Shown in pieces: positions 6,272-13,456 of a stretch of DNA of 13,456 bases; the stretch's first letter is position 1, and every line of letters starts with the position of its first letter. Under the pieces are notes generated by a model that saw nothing but the letters and a program-made list of their open reading frames with translations, had not been told where the DNA came from and made no database searches. Both the position numbers and the translations under genes were made by a program. This stretch comes from Desulfobacterales bacterium (GTDB taxonomy: Bacteria; Desulfobacterota; Desulfobacteria; Desulfobacterales; C00003106): contig JAUVFC010000019.1 in NCBI GenBank assembly GCA_030594505.1, forward strand, positions 1 to 13,456. The letters run 5' to 3'.

Positions 6272-6879
6272 GCGCCTTATTAAAATCATTAATCTATCTC
6301 ATTTCAAGCTCACTTCTCTATCCGGCCTTGTTTTTACTGGTGTTCTTAACCCTGTGGATTCTTATTTCCTCCGGATCTTTTTTTGCCGAATGGCTGGAAC
6401 GGATAAGATTGACAGGTTATGCTCCGGAAAAACTTCCCGTGTTAATAAGAGAGGCTCGAGATCAAAGGATTTTTTCACACCGGGTCAATTCCTACCTGGA
6501 AAACCTCATGCTTTTACTGAACAGAGGGTCTCAACCGAGTGAAGTGGAGATAGAAAATATCCTTCAGGAAATGACTTTAAAAATATGGAAGTCTCTTGAT
6601 CGTATCAAGATGATTATACGGATCGGTCCCAGTCTGGGTTTGATCGGGACCCTCATCCCTATGGGAACAGGCTTGGCAGCCCTGGGCCAGGGTGATATGG
6701 CCAAATTGTCTTCAGACCTGGTAATAGCCTTTACCACCACGGTAGTCGGACTGGCCGTGGGCATAACAGCCTATTTTTTCTATACAGTAAAAAGAAGATG
6801 GATAGAAGAAGATGTCAAGAACATTGAGCTCGCAACCGAAATACTTGCCGGTAAAATCTTAGAGGAAAAGCAAGGATGA
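6262..6879 (+). CDS. MotA/TolQ/ExbB-family proton channel
   Basis: Members of this family form inner-membrane proton channels that drive TonB, Tol or flagellar partners. From the TTG at 6262 the product is 205 residues, with a span at about 15-37, a cytoplasmic loop, and two spans at about 118-141 and 153-175. This is the ExbB/TolQ topology. The conserved block is GPSLGLIGTLIPMGTGL (122-138) and AFTTTVVGLAVG (156-167). I prefer TTG 6262 because AGAGGGGG (6249-6256) precedes it at 5 bases, and the result starts MDIGALL just before the first span. The ATG at 6190 would lie deep inside the upstream gene and add a charged, unconserved stretch. The gene overlaps its upstream neighbour by 10 bases and the next gene by 4 (ATGA), which suggests coupled translation with the DUF2149-like partner. 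Confidence 0.85.
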   Translation: MDIGALLKSLIYLISSSLLYPALFLLVFLTLWILISSGSFFAEWLERIRLTGYAPEKLPVLIREARDQRIFSHRVNSYLENLMLLLNRGSQPSEVEIENILQEMTLKIWKSLDRIKMIIRIGPSLGLIGTLIPMGTGLAALGQGDMAKLSSDLVIAFTTTVVGLAVGITAYFFYTVKRRWIEEDVKNIELATEILAGKILEEKQG

Positions 6880-7214
6880 GATATTTTAAAAAAAGAAGGA
6901 ACAACCCATCTGATGATTTGGGTGAAAACGATCCCATGACCGGAGTAGCCAACCTTTTTGATATTGGACTGGTTTTTATCGTGGGTCTGATCATTTCTCT
7001 CTTTACCGCATACCATCTTCAGGACCTTTTTAGTGAAAAATCGGATATCACAATTATGAAAAAGAACAAAAACAATGAACTTGAGGTAATCACCAAGAAA
7101 GGAAATACAATCAAAGCAGTCAAGATCACCCAAAAAAGTGCCGAAGGCCGGGGAGAAAGGTTGGGGGTAGCTTACAGGCTGGAAGATGGATCTATGGTTT
7201 ATGTTCCGGATTAA
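6876..7214 (+). CDS. Small single-span membrane protein (DUF2149-like), ExbD-like partner
   Basis: A 112-residue protein with a basic cytoplasmic N-terminus (KKRRNN), one span at about 26-46, and a periplasmic tail. The entry to the span reads NLFDIGLVFIVGLIISL and places an aspartate (D29) as in ExbD/TolR/MotB, where this residue carries protons. The tail ends GERLGVAYRLEDGSMVYV, which I recall as the conserved end of DUF2149; this is from memory. It overlaps the ExbB-like gene by ATGA, so the pair is very likely a proton-driven stator unit. It lacks a normal ExbD or MotB periplasmic domain, so the driven partner is probably not TonB or peptidoglycan in the usual way. The exported CobN-like protein two genes downstream is a candidate partner. 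That is an inference. Confidence 0.65.
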   Translation: MRYFKKRRNNPSDDLGENDPMTGVANLFDIGLVFIVGLIISLFTAYHLQDLFSEKSDITIMKKNKNNELEVITKKGNTIKAVKITQKSAEGRGERLGVAYRLEDGSMVYVPD

Positions 7215-7276
7215 GCAAATCTTATAATATACTCGGCTATTGGCGGAACCTATATCCTGAAAGGAGGGAAATCTTA

Positions 7277-9295
7277 ATGAAAAGATTCCATAATCTAACT
7301 TTTATACTATTATCTTTATTCCTGTTTGTCACGTTCTTGAGTGCTGCTCCAGCATGTTCCTATCCAATAAGGTTTACTGATTCCCGGGGGATTCATATCA
7401 CTATTACTAAAAAGCCCTCGAAGGTTGTCTCCCTGGTGCCTTCCATCACCGAAATAATATTCAGGATAGATGCAGGGGATGCTGTCAGAGCCATCACATA
7501 CCATAGCAGTACTTATCCCCATGATGCCAGTGAGAAAAAGATCATCGGAGGCTTCTTCTCGCCTTCGTTGCAAAGGATAGAAAAAATACAACCGAACATT
7601 ATTTTTATTTCCGGTTTGCATGAAAAGGTAATAGAAAGATTCGACGACGGCAAATGTCAACTTATCAACCTTGAAACAGATTCCATTATTGACAGCTACA
7701 GGAATATTCTTTTACTTGGAAGAATTTTTGACAGACAAAATGAGGCCAAACAGATTGTCGATGAAATAAAAGAACAGCTTGAGATAATTTCAAAAAAAGT
7801 CGCAAAGATTCCCCAATCAAAAAGAAAAAGGGTTGTCCGGCTCATGGGCCGCGATCCGGTAATGGTCCCAGGAGATGATTCCTTCCAGAATGAGATGATC
7901 CGGGCCGCGGGCGGTATCCAGCCCGTGCTCGGTAAAAAGGGAAACATTGTCATCATCACCAGAGAGGAATGGATGAAATTCAACCCGCAGGTTATCTATG
8001 GCTGCGGCGGTGACAGGGAAACGGCGAAAAAGTTCTTTGACCGGCACGGGTGGAGAAATGTAGAGGCTGTGAGAAACGACAGGATATATTACTTTCCCTG
8101 TGACCTTACCTGCCGGGCCGCCACCAATACCGGTTATTTTGTCTCATGGCTTTCTGCAAGGATATACAGTGATGAATTCGCGAAAAAAGAAGCGCTGGTT
8201 CTCGAAGAAAAGATTTCCAGATCGCGCAATATTGAACTTAACCTGAATTACATAAGAGATGCGCGCATTGCTTACAGTACCACACATGATTTTCCAAACA
8301 AGACCCTGATCATCGATTTTAAAGAGCCATTATCTATTGTATCCACCCTTGAAGGACAGCGGAAAGGGATCATATCCGTAGGCAACCATTATTCCTCTCC
8401 TCCATGCTGGGGGATGGGGCATAAACTCGGCTTGAAGAATATACGGGCGCGGGTATATGAGGTTATCGGGAAATCAGAGGATAGATCGAGCTTTCTCTTT
8501 ACCGGCGCCGATATGGACAACCTCGCTGTCAAAAGGGAAAGGTTCAGGGACATGGAGGTCTATGCCCTTGTAACAGCCGGAGTAGAAACCAATGCAGTCA
8601 GGATGTCGAGAGACAAAGGGAATTTTTATGAGCCCGGCACGATCAATATTATCATCTTACCCAACATGAGGCTCACACCGAGGGCCATGACTCGCGCTAT
8701 TATCAGCGCCACTGAGGCCAAAACAGCGGCCCTTATGGATATGGACATAAGAAGCAGCGCAACCCCGCGCATCCACCGGGCCACGGGAACAGGCACGGAT
8801 AATATGATCGTGGTTCAGGGAACGGGCATTGAAATCGACAAAGCAGGGGGCCACTCAAAGATGGGGGAGTTGATTGCAGGGGCAGTGTATAAAGGAATAA
8901 AGGAGGCAATTTACAGACAAAACGGGCTGACCTTTGACCGAAATGTCTTCCAGCGACTGAAGGAGAGAAGAATAAGCCTCTTCGGTTTGGTATCAGGAAT
9001 GGAGTGCGAATGTTTTAAGAAAAAAAGCCGGCTTGTGGGCATGCTTGAGGAGACACTGCTCAATCCCCACTATGCAAATTTCGTTGAGGCGGCCTTTGTG
9101 TTAAGCGATGATTATGAAAAAGGGTTGCTCTGTGATCTCTCATCATACGGTCTTTGGTGCAAAATGATTGCCCAAGACATAGCGGGAAAAAAGATCGAGA
9201 GAGTGGAAGATATCGTTCAATCGAATGATATGCCGGTTGTCTTGAGGATGGCGCTAAACGCAATATTAAACGGCCTTATTCCTAAGTTAAAGTGA
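7277..9295 (+). CDS. Exported fusion: BtuF-type corrinoid-binding domain plus CbiZ adenosylcobinamide amidohydrolase domain
   Basis: This 672-residue protein joins two corrinoid modules. A signal peptide (about 1-27, ending LSAAPA) is followed by a BtuF/FecB-type periplasmic binding domain (about 31-300, with KVVSLVPSITEIIF at 49-62 and IEKIQPNIIFIS at 101-112). Next comes a CbiZ domain (about 330-545), with VTAGVETNAVR (432-442), PGTINIIILPN (453-463), ATEAKTAAL (478-486) and ATGTGTDNMIVVQG (502-515). CbiZ cuts the aminopropanol from adenosylcobinamide to give adenosylcobyric acid, so salvaged corrinoids can be rebuilt. About 127 further residues (545-672) include MECECF and are of unknown role. 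The cysteine at 27 (APAC) is a poor lipobox. AGGAGG (7262-7267) lies 9 bases before the ATG. Known CbiZ acts in the cytoplasm, so an exported copy is unusual. Confidence 0.85.
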   Translation: MKRFHNLTFILLSLFLFVTFLSAAPACSYPIRFTDSRGIHITITKKPSKVVSLVPSITEIIFRIDAGDAVRAITYHSSTYPHDASEKKIIGGFFSPSLQRIEKIQPNIIFISGLHEKVIERFDDGKCQLINLETDSIIDSYRNILLLGRIFDRQNEAKQIVDEIKEQLEIISKKVAKIPQSKRKRVVRLMGRDPVMVPGDDSFQNEMIRAAGGIQPVLGKKGNIVIITREEWMKFNPQVIYGCGGDRETAKKFFDRHGWRNVEAVRNDRIYYFPCDLTCRAATNTGYFVSWLSARIYSDEFAKKEALVLEEKISRSRNIELNLNYIRDARIAYSTTHDFPNKTLIIDFKEPLSIVSTLEGQRKGIISVGNHYSSPPCWGMGHKLGLKNIRARVYEVIGKSEDRSSFLFTGADMDNLAVKRERFRDMEVYALVTAGVETNAVRMSRDKGNFYEPGTINIIILPNMRLTPRAMTRAIISATEAKTAALMDMDIRSSATPRIHRATGTGTDNMIVVQGTGIEIDKAGGHSKMGELIAGAVYKGIKEAIYRQNGLTFDRNVFQRLKERRISLFGLVSGMECECFKKKSRLVGMLEETLLNPHYANFVEAAFVLSDDYEKGLLCDLSSYGLWCKMIAQDIAGKKIERVEDIVQSNDMPVVLRMALNAILNGLIPKLK

Positions 9296-9301
9296 TCCCC
9301 C

Positions 9302-12300
9302 ATGATCAGATTTTTTGTCGTGATAGCAGCATTGATGTTTTTAACGTTCCCTTCGATAGGCAGGGGTGAAAACATATCCTTTCTGATCATCGATGGTGAC
9401 AGCTATCTTATAAATAAGTCGGTCAAAGAACTTGATCTGCCGGAAAGCGTCAACGTCAAGTTCTTTACTTACGGCGATATCAAAAAGGAAGAATCGGCCG
9501 GGGATTTCATCGCAGCATCAAGGGTCATCATCGTCGATGTCATGATGAATGAACTCAACGAATACTTGATAGAAAATGAAGATATAAGAAAAAAGCGTAT
9601 ATATGCCCTGCGCGGATCACGGGATGATGAAGGGCTCAAAAACAGGGGGTTTATTTTCGACCCTGATATCGCCGAATATTTCAGCAACCTTTCTGTAATT
9701 AATATAAAAAATCTCATTTGCAGGGTTGCGAACAGGGAAATTGACCGATCCATCAAGTACAGGGACGTTGAGAAACTCCCTGAAATTGGAATTTACCATA
9801 AAGAGGCGGCTAATCTTTTTATCGATTATGATACATATCTGAAATGGTACGCAGGAAAAAAACAATATGACGGAGATGCCCCCTGGCTGGCATTGATGCT
9901 ATTTTCGTCAATCCTTATTGAAGGCCAGGCGGGTGCGATTGATTATTGTATAAAGCGATTTGAAGATGCAGGTTTCAATGTCCTCCCCTGTGTTGGCAGG
10001 GACTTAAGTGTAATAACCTCGTTTTTGATGGATAAAGAAAGAAAATCACGGGTCGATCTCGTCCTGGCCTTTTCCCTGAAGTTCTATTCGGCCTTAAACC
10101 ATCAGCTCCGGTCTGCCTTGATGGATCTTGATGTCCCGGTCTTTGATGCGATTAACCTTTACTCCAATACGATTGATGAATGGCAAAAGAGTCCTGTCGG
10201 CATACCTCCCATGGAGGTGGTCTGGACAATCGCCAACCCGGAGATATCAGGCCTTGTCGAGCCGGGCCCGCTTTCAGGAAAGGTGAAACTCTTTGATAAG
10301 GAATCGGGCAAAGAACTTTTTGTATTAAGGCCGATCAAGGAAAATATCGAGCTTCTCATCCCCAGGTTGAAGATGTGGGTTCAATTAAAGAAAAAAGAGA
10401 ATAAGGACAAAAAAACGGCGATCCTTTACTACAACCACAGCCAGGGAAAACAGAATGTAGGGGCGAGCTATCTCAATGTATTCAGGAGCCTTGACCTTCT
10501 TCTCAAGCGTATGAAAAAAGAGGGTTATCAGATAAGCAGGGACAAAGATCTGGACGAAGAGACCATAAAAGGCCTTATCCTGAAGTATGGCAGGAATATC
10601 GGCAGCTGGGCGCCCGGGGAACTGGACAGGATGATCCGGGAAAAGAGGGTTATCAGACTGCCGGTTACAACCTATAAGAAGTGGTTTGAACGACTTCCTG
10701 AGAAGTTCAGGGAAAATGTTGTCAACCAGTGGGGAGAGGCGGAAGATTCAAACATAATGATCAAAAATGGGGAATTCATCATTCCAGGGGTTATGCTTGA
10801 TAACGTCGTAATGATGCCCGAGCCGTCTAGAGGCTGGAGCGACGACCCCATGAAGCTCTATCATGACACCACTCTTTATCCCCACCACCAGTACATAGCG
10901 GCATACCTGTGGCTGAAACATGTCTTTCATGCCGATGCCATGATTCATCTCGGAACGCATGCCACACATGAATGGCTGCCGGGAAAACAGGCTGGGCTTT
11001 CTCCTTCCTGCCCCCCCGAGGTCCTGATTACCGACATCCCGAACATCTACCCCTATATCGTGGATGATGTGGGGGAAGGCATCCAGGCCAAACGAAGAGG
11101 GAGGGGAGTGGTTATTGATCACCTTATTCCGGCAGTAAAAGAAGGCGGCCTTTATCATGAGTATGCCGGACTCTATGATATGATCAGCAGTTATAACCGG
11201 GCGCTTTCTCTAAAGAGTGAGACGGCCGGCGGGAGGTTGAAAAAGATAGAAGATCTGGTCACAAAGATGGGTATTAACAAGGACCTTGGGATATCAAAGA
11301 TCAATGATGAAGCACTTGAAAAGATCGAGCATTATCTCCTTGAAATCAGAGAAAACTTCATGCCCTATGGCATGCATACCTTTGGAATATCGCCACAGGG
11401 GGAGGGCCTGAAAGATACGATTAAATGTATTGTCAGGCGCAACAGCCAAGCTGTGGAGCAAGACGTCAAGGGGGGCCTGATTGAATCAGGCCCAAGGGAA
11501 TTGCGGCATCTTGTTAAGGCCCTTGATGGCGGGTATATCCCGTCCGGACAAGGAAATGACCCTATAAGAAACGTGGGGGCCATACCGACCGGAAAAAACT
11601 TCTTCGGCTTTGATCCCAACAAGATACCCTCAAGCGCCGCCTGGGACCTCGGCAGGGAGGCAGCCGAACAGATCATCAAAAAGGGCCTGGAAGAAAAGGG
11701 ACGCTGTCCTGAAAAGGTGGCTGTTGTGCTTTGGGCCGTGGAGACGATCCGAAATGAGGGGATTAACGAGAGCACGATCCTTTATCTTATGGGCCTTAAA
11801 CCAAGATGGGATAAGGCGGGCCGGGTAATCGGCACGGAAGTTATCCCTGGTAAAAAACTTGGCCGTCCCCGGATAGATGTCCTTATAAATCCCTCCGGCC
11901 TCTATCGTGATCTCTTCCCCAACATGCTCCTTTTTCTGGACAAGGCGGTTCAAAAGGCGGCTGTCCAGACAGACATTGAAAACCTGATCATCAGACACAG
12001 CAGGGAGATAAAAAGCCGTCTTGTAAAATCAGGCATGAATGAAAAGGAGGCGGCTATCCTTTCCGGTCTGAGGATATTTGGTGAAAAACCCGGCTCTTAT
12101 GGAAACGGCGTGTCTGAAATGACCGGGGCTTCTGGTTTCTGGGAGTCTGACGATGAGATTGTCAAGGTCTATGAAAACAGGACCGGCTTTGTCTTCGGCA
12201 AAGGAAAATGGGGAGAGCAGGCCAAAGGAGCATTTGTTGAAAACCTGAAAGGAGTAGACACCGCCGTCCATTCCATATCCTCAGCCATTTACGGGACCAT

Positions 12301-13219
12301 GGACAATGATGATATGTTCCAGTTTCTGGGCGGTCTTTCTCTTGCCGTTAAGAAAGAAAGCGGAGAAACTCCCAACACACTGATTACTATGCAGAGGATC
12401 CCTGATCAAGTGGAGGTGGAAGATGTGGCAAAGACCATCGGCAGGGAACTCCGCACCAGGTATCTTAATCCCGAATGGATCGAGGGCATGAAAAAGGAAG
12501 ACTATGCCGGAGCCAGGGAAATGGCAAAGTTTGTGGAATACATGTGGGGCTGGCAGGTGACCACGCCTTTTGCCATTGATAAAACCAGGTGGGAACAGAC
12601 TTATGAAGTCTATGTCAAAGACAAATACGGCCTTGAAATAAAGGAGTTTTTCAACAAGGCAAATCCCTGGGCCTATCAGTCCATCGCCGCCCGAATGCTG
12701 GAGTCCATCCGAAAGGATTACTGGAAGGCCGATGAAAAGATAAGGAAAAAACTGGCAGTGGAATACGCCGTCAATGTAATGGAAAAGGGCGTGGCATGTT
12801 GTGATCATACATGTAATAATCCGCTTCTCAACCAGATGGTGGTAAATATTATCTCCCTGCCCGGCGTTATGTCCCCCGAGATGGTGGAAAAATTCAGGCT
12901 GGCCATTGAACAGGCCATGGGCAAGGCCCTGGCCGAGCAGGTAATGGTTAGAAAGGAGTTGCAGGAAAAGTTGACTAAAGGGTTCACTAAAAAACCGCGG
13001 CCCAAAGATAAGAAAACATCTAAAGCGGAACAAAACTCACATGATGTTGTTTCAAAGGCTGGGAGCGAACCGGAATTGATTGAAGGATATAAGATGGAAG
13101 AGATCAAAGCGAAAGATGAGACCACAGACATATCTTCCTCTGGTGTTCAATGGTTTGCATCCCTTTTTATCATTATGATCATCGGCTTGTTTCTTTTTGG
13201 GACAAAGAAAAAGAAGTAA
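9302..13219 (+). CDS. CobN/magnesium-chelatase H-like protein, exported and membrane-anchored
   Basis: A 1305-residue member of the CobN/BchH large chelatase subunit family. It has a signal peptide (about 1-22, IRFFVVIAALMFLTF), an N-terminal region of unclear fold, and the CobN core from about residue 160. The core contains PEIGIYH, NHSQGKQNVGASY, HLGTHATHEWLPGKQAGLS (549-567) and VDDVGEGIQAKRRGRGVVI. Later there is ACCDHTC (C1166, C1167, H1169, C1171), a likely metal site. A Lys/Glu-rich linker (about 1205-1280) leads to one span (1284-1300) and GTKKKK. This predicts a periplasmic body with a cytoplasmic tail. Cytoplasmic CobN works with the ATPases CobS/CobT in the late-cobalt pathway; neither is here, and CbiK already inserts cobalt. 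So this is probably not the classical cobaltochelatase. The start lies 6 bases after the previous stop with almost no ribosome binding site, suggesting coupled translation. Confidence 0.85.
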   Translation: MIRFFVVIAALMFLTFPSIGRGENISFLIIDGDSYLINKSVKELDLPESVNVKFFTYGDIKKEESAGDFIAASRVIIVDVMMNELNEYLIENEDIRKKRIYALRGSRDDEGLKNRGFIFDPDIAEYFSNLSVINIKNLICRVANREIDRSIKYRDVEKLPEIGIYHKEAANLFIDYDTYLKWYAGKKQYDGDAPWLALMLFSSILIEGQAGAIDYCIKRFEDAGFNVLPCVGRDLSVITSFLMDKERKSRVDLVLAFSLKFYSALNHQLRSALMDLDVPVFDAINLYSNTIDEWQKSPVGIPPMEVVWTIANPEISGLVEPGPLSGKVKLFDKESGKELFVLRPIKENIELLIPRLKMWVQLKKKENKDKKTAILYYNHSQGKQNVGASYLNVFRSLDLLLKRMKKEGYQISRDKDLDEETIKGLILKYGRNIGSWAPGELDRMIREKRVIRLPVTTYKKWFERLPEKFRENVVNQWGEAEDSNIMIKNGEFIIPGVMLDNVVMMPEPSRGWSDDPMKLYHDTTLYPHHQYIAAYLWLKHVFHADAMIHLGTHATHEWLPGKQAGLSPSCPPEVLITDIPNIYPYIVDDVGEGIQAKRRGRGVVIDHLIPAVKEGGLYHEYAGLYDMISSYNRALSLKSETAGGRLKKIEDLVTKMGINKDLGISKINDEALEKIEHYLLEIRENFMPYGMHTFGISPQGEGLKDTIKCIVRRNSQAVEQDVKGGLIESGPRELRHLVKALDGGYIPSGQGNDPIRNVGAIPTGKNFFGFDPNKIPSSAAWDLGREAAEQIIKKGLEEKGRCPEKVAVVLWAVETIRNEGINESTILYLMGLKPRWDKAGRVIGTEVIPGKKLGRPRIDVLINPSGLYRDLFPNMLLFLDKAVQKAAVQTDIENLIIRHSREIKSRLVKSGMNEKEAAILSGLRIFGEKPGSYGNGVSEMTGASGFWESDDEIVKVYENRTGFVFGKGKWGEQAKGAFVENLKGVDTAVHSISSAIYGTMDNDDMFQFLGGLSLAVKKESGETPNTLITMQRIPDQVEVEDVAKTIGRELRTRYLNPEWIEGMKKEDYAGAREMAKFVEYMWGWQVTTPFAIDKTRWEQTYEVYVKDKYGLEIKEFFNKANPWAYQSIAARMLESIRKDYWKADEKIRKKLAVEYAVNVMEKGVACCDHTCNNPLLNQMVVNIISLPGVMSPEMVEKFRLAIEQAMGKALAEQVMVRKELQEKLTKGFTKKPRPKDKKTSKAEQNSHDVVSKAGSEPELIEGYKMEEIKAKDETTDISSSGVQWFASLFIIMIIGLFLFGTKKKK

Positions 13220-13242
13220 AAAAATCAAAGGATCTTAATAAT

Positions 13243-13298
13243 GGGAAGCGCTTGACGTTATCCCGTCCGATCTCTGGCCCGGACGAATGGAGATATAG
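13243..13298 (+). repeat. Long direct repeat, copy 2: remnant of a second cbiK 3' end
   Basis: These 56 bases align without gaps to 2633-2688 (48 identical). In the matching frame they encode EALDVIPSDLWPGRMEI and a stop, against EAIDIIPSDLRPG and a stop in cbiK. The original TGA has become CGA, and the frame ends at TAG 13296-13298. Upstream of 13243 the similarity to cbiK stops at once, so only the tail survives. It is best read as the scar of a duplication or rearrangement. Confidence 0.6.
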
Positions 13299-13368
13299 AT
13301 TTCAAGATAATGTTTTGAGGGTACAGTAAAGGCTCAGTAATACCTAACTTTGTTGTTACTAATGGAAG

Positions 13369-13438
13369 GCTCAAAGCTGAAAGCTGAAAGCAGCGGAATC
13401 GTGGTTTTTCTTTGAACTTTCAACTTTGATCTTTGAGC
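13369..13438 (+). repeat. Imperfect inverted repeat with short tandem units
   Basis: GCTCAAAG (13369-13376) is matched by CTTTGAGC (13431-13438). The arms continue as imperfect pairing of AGCTGAAAGCTGAAAG on the left with CTTTCAACTTTGAT on the right, leaving a loop around 13393-13410. The left arm contains the unit AAAGCTG twice in tandem. Such GCTGAAA-type intergenic repeats could form an RNA hairpin, act as a bidirectional terminator, or be a small non-autonomous mobile element. The sequence alone does not decide. Confidence 0.5.
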
Positions 13439-13456
13439 TTGTCTGGAACCCGTAAA

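Larger units (their letters stand above)
13220..13456. other. Non-coding right end of the window
   Basis: No gene is seen on either strand in these 237 bases. They contain the second copy of the cbiK tail (13243-13298), a small AGTAA/TTACT hairpin (13336-13360 area) and a long imperfect inverted repeat (13369-13438). No clear GC-rich stem with a T-run follows cobN, so the operon end is not defined by an obvious intrinsic terminator. Confidence 0.5.

Noticed and set aside
7283..7362. Lipoprotein signal (APAC, Cys27) for the BtuF-CbiZ protein
   Set aside because: The residue three before the cysteine is Ala and the one at -2 is Pro, a poor lipobox. A normal signal peptidase I site is at least as likely.
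12281..13033. A 250-codon open frame on the minus strand
   Set aside because: It lies fully antisense to the conserved CobN C-terminal region, has no recognisable domain and no ribosome binding site, and its composition fits a shadow of the + strand gene.
9302..13219. Assignment as the classical cobaltochelatase subunit CobN of the aerobic pathway
   Set aside because: The protein has a signal peptide and C-terminal anchor, no CobS/CobT is nearby, and CbiK indicates early cobalt insertion. Only the family membership is kept.
1..13456. CRISPR arrays, tRNA or rRNA genes
   Set aside because: No regularly spaced repeats and no cloverleaf or rRNA-like segments were seen. The short repeats at the right end have no spacers.

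Overview
The window looks like part of a chromosome from an anaerobic, diderm bacterium, most likely a Desulfobacterota (deltaproteobacterial) lineage. This rests on an anaerobic-type cobalamin route (CbiL, CbiK), a TonB-dependent outer-membrane receptor, and proteins of the DUF2162/DUF2149 type that I associate with methanogens and sulfate reducers. The lineage is an inference. All supported genes are on the + strand, and almost all concern corrinoid (vitamin B12) synthesis, capture or processing.

Left part (1-2676). The 3' part of cbiL (precorrin-2/cobalt-precorrin-2 C20-methyltransferase) enters from the left edge. A 165-bp spacer, possibly an old insertion-sequence end, follows. Next is a pterin-binding protein of the dihydropteroate synthase / methyltetrahydrofolate:corrinoid methyltransferase type. 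A gene-poor stretch (1563-1893) then holds a good sigma70-like promoter and a start-less fragment that reads like translation initiation factor IF-1. After it comes cbiK, the class II cobaltochelatase that puts cobalt into sirohydrochlorin.

Right part (2677-13219). A highly structured leader RNA of about 230 nt has a strand that can pair either with an upstream segment or with the Shine-Dalgarno sequence. It precedes a seven-gene, tightly packed operon: a BtuB-like TonB-dependent receptor; cob(I)alamin adenosyltransferase; a DUF2162-like multi-pass membrane protein; a MotA/TolQ/ExbB-type proton channel (probably starting at TTG); a DUF2149-like ExbD-resembling protein; an exported fusion of a BtuF-type binding domain with a CbiZ amidohydrolase domain; and a 1305-residue CobN-like chelatase with a signal peptide and a C-terminal membrane anchor.

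How it may work together. BtuB would import corrinoids across the outer membrane. The BtuF-CbiZ fusion would bind, and perhaps trim, them in the periplasm. The anchored CobN-like protein would act on the periplasmic side of the inner membrane. The ExbB-like/DUF2149 pair could supply proton-motive force, and DUF2162 could be the permease. No BtuCD ABC transporter, TonB, or CobS/CobT (or ChlI/D) motor subunit is in the window. A proton-driven, exported CobN system is therefore the most interesting hypothesis here, and it remains an inference.

Right end (13220-13456). There is no gene. The stretch carries a second, diverged copy of the last codons of cbiK (48 of 56 bases identical) and a larger imperfect inverted repeat built from short GCTGAAA-like units.
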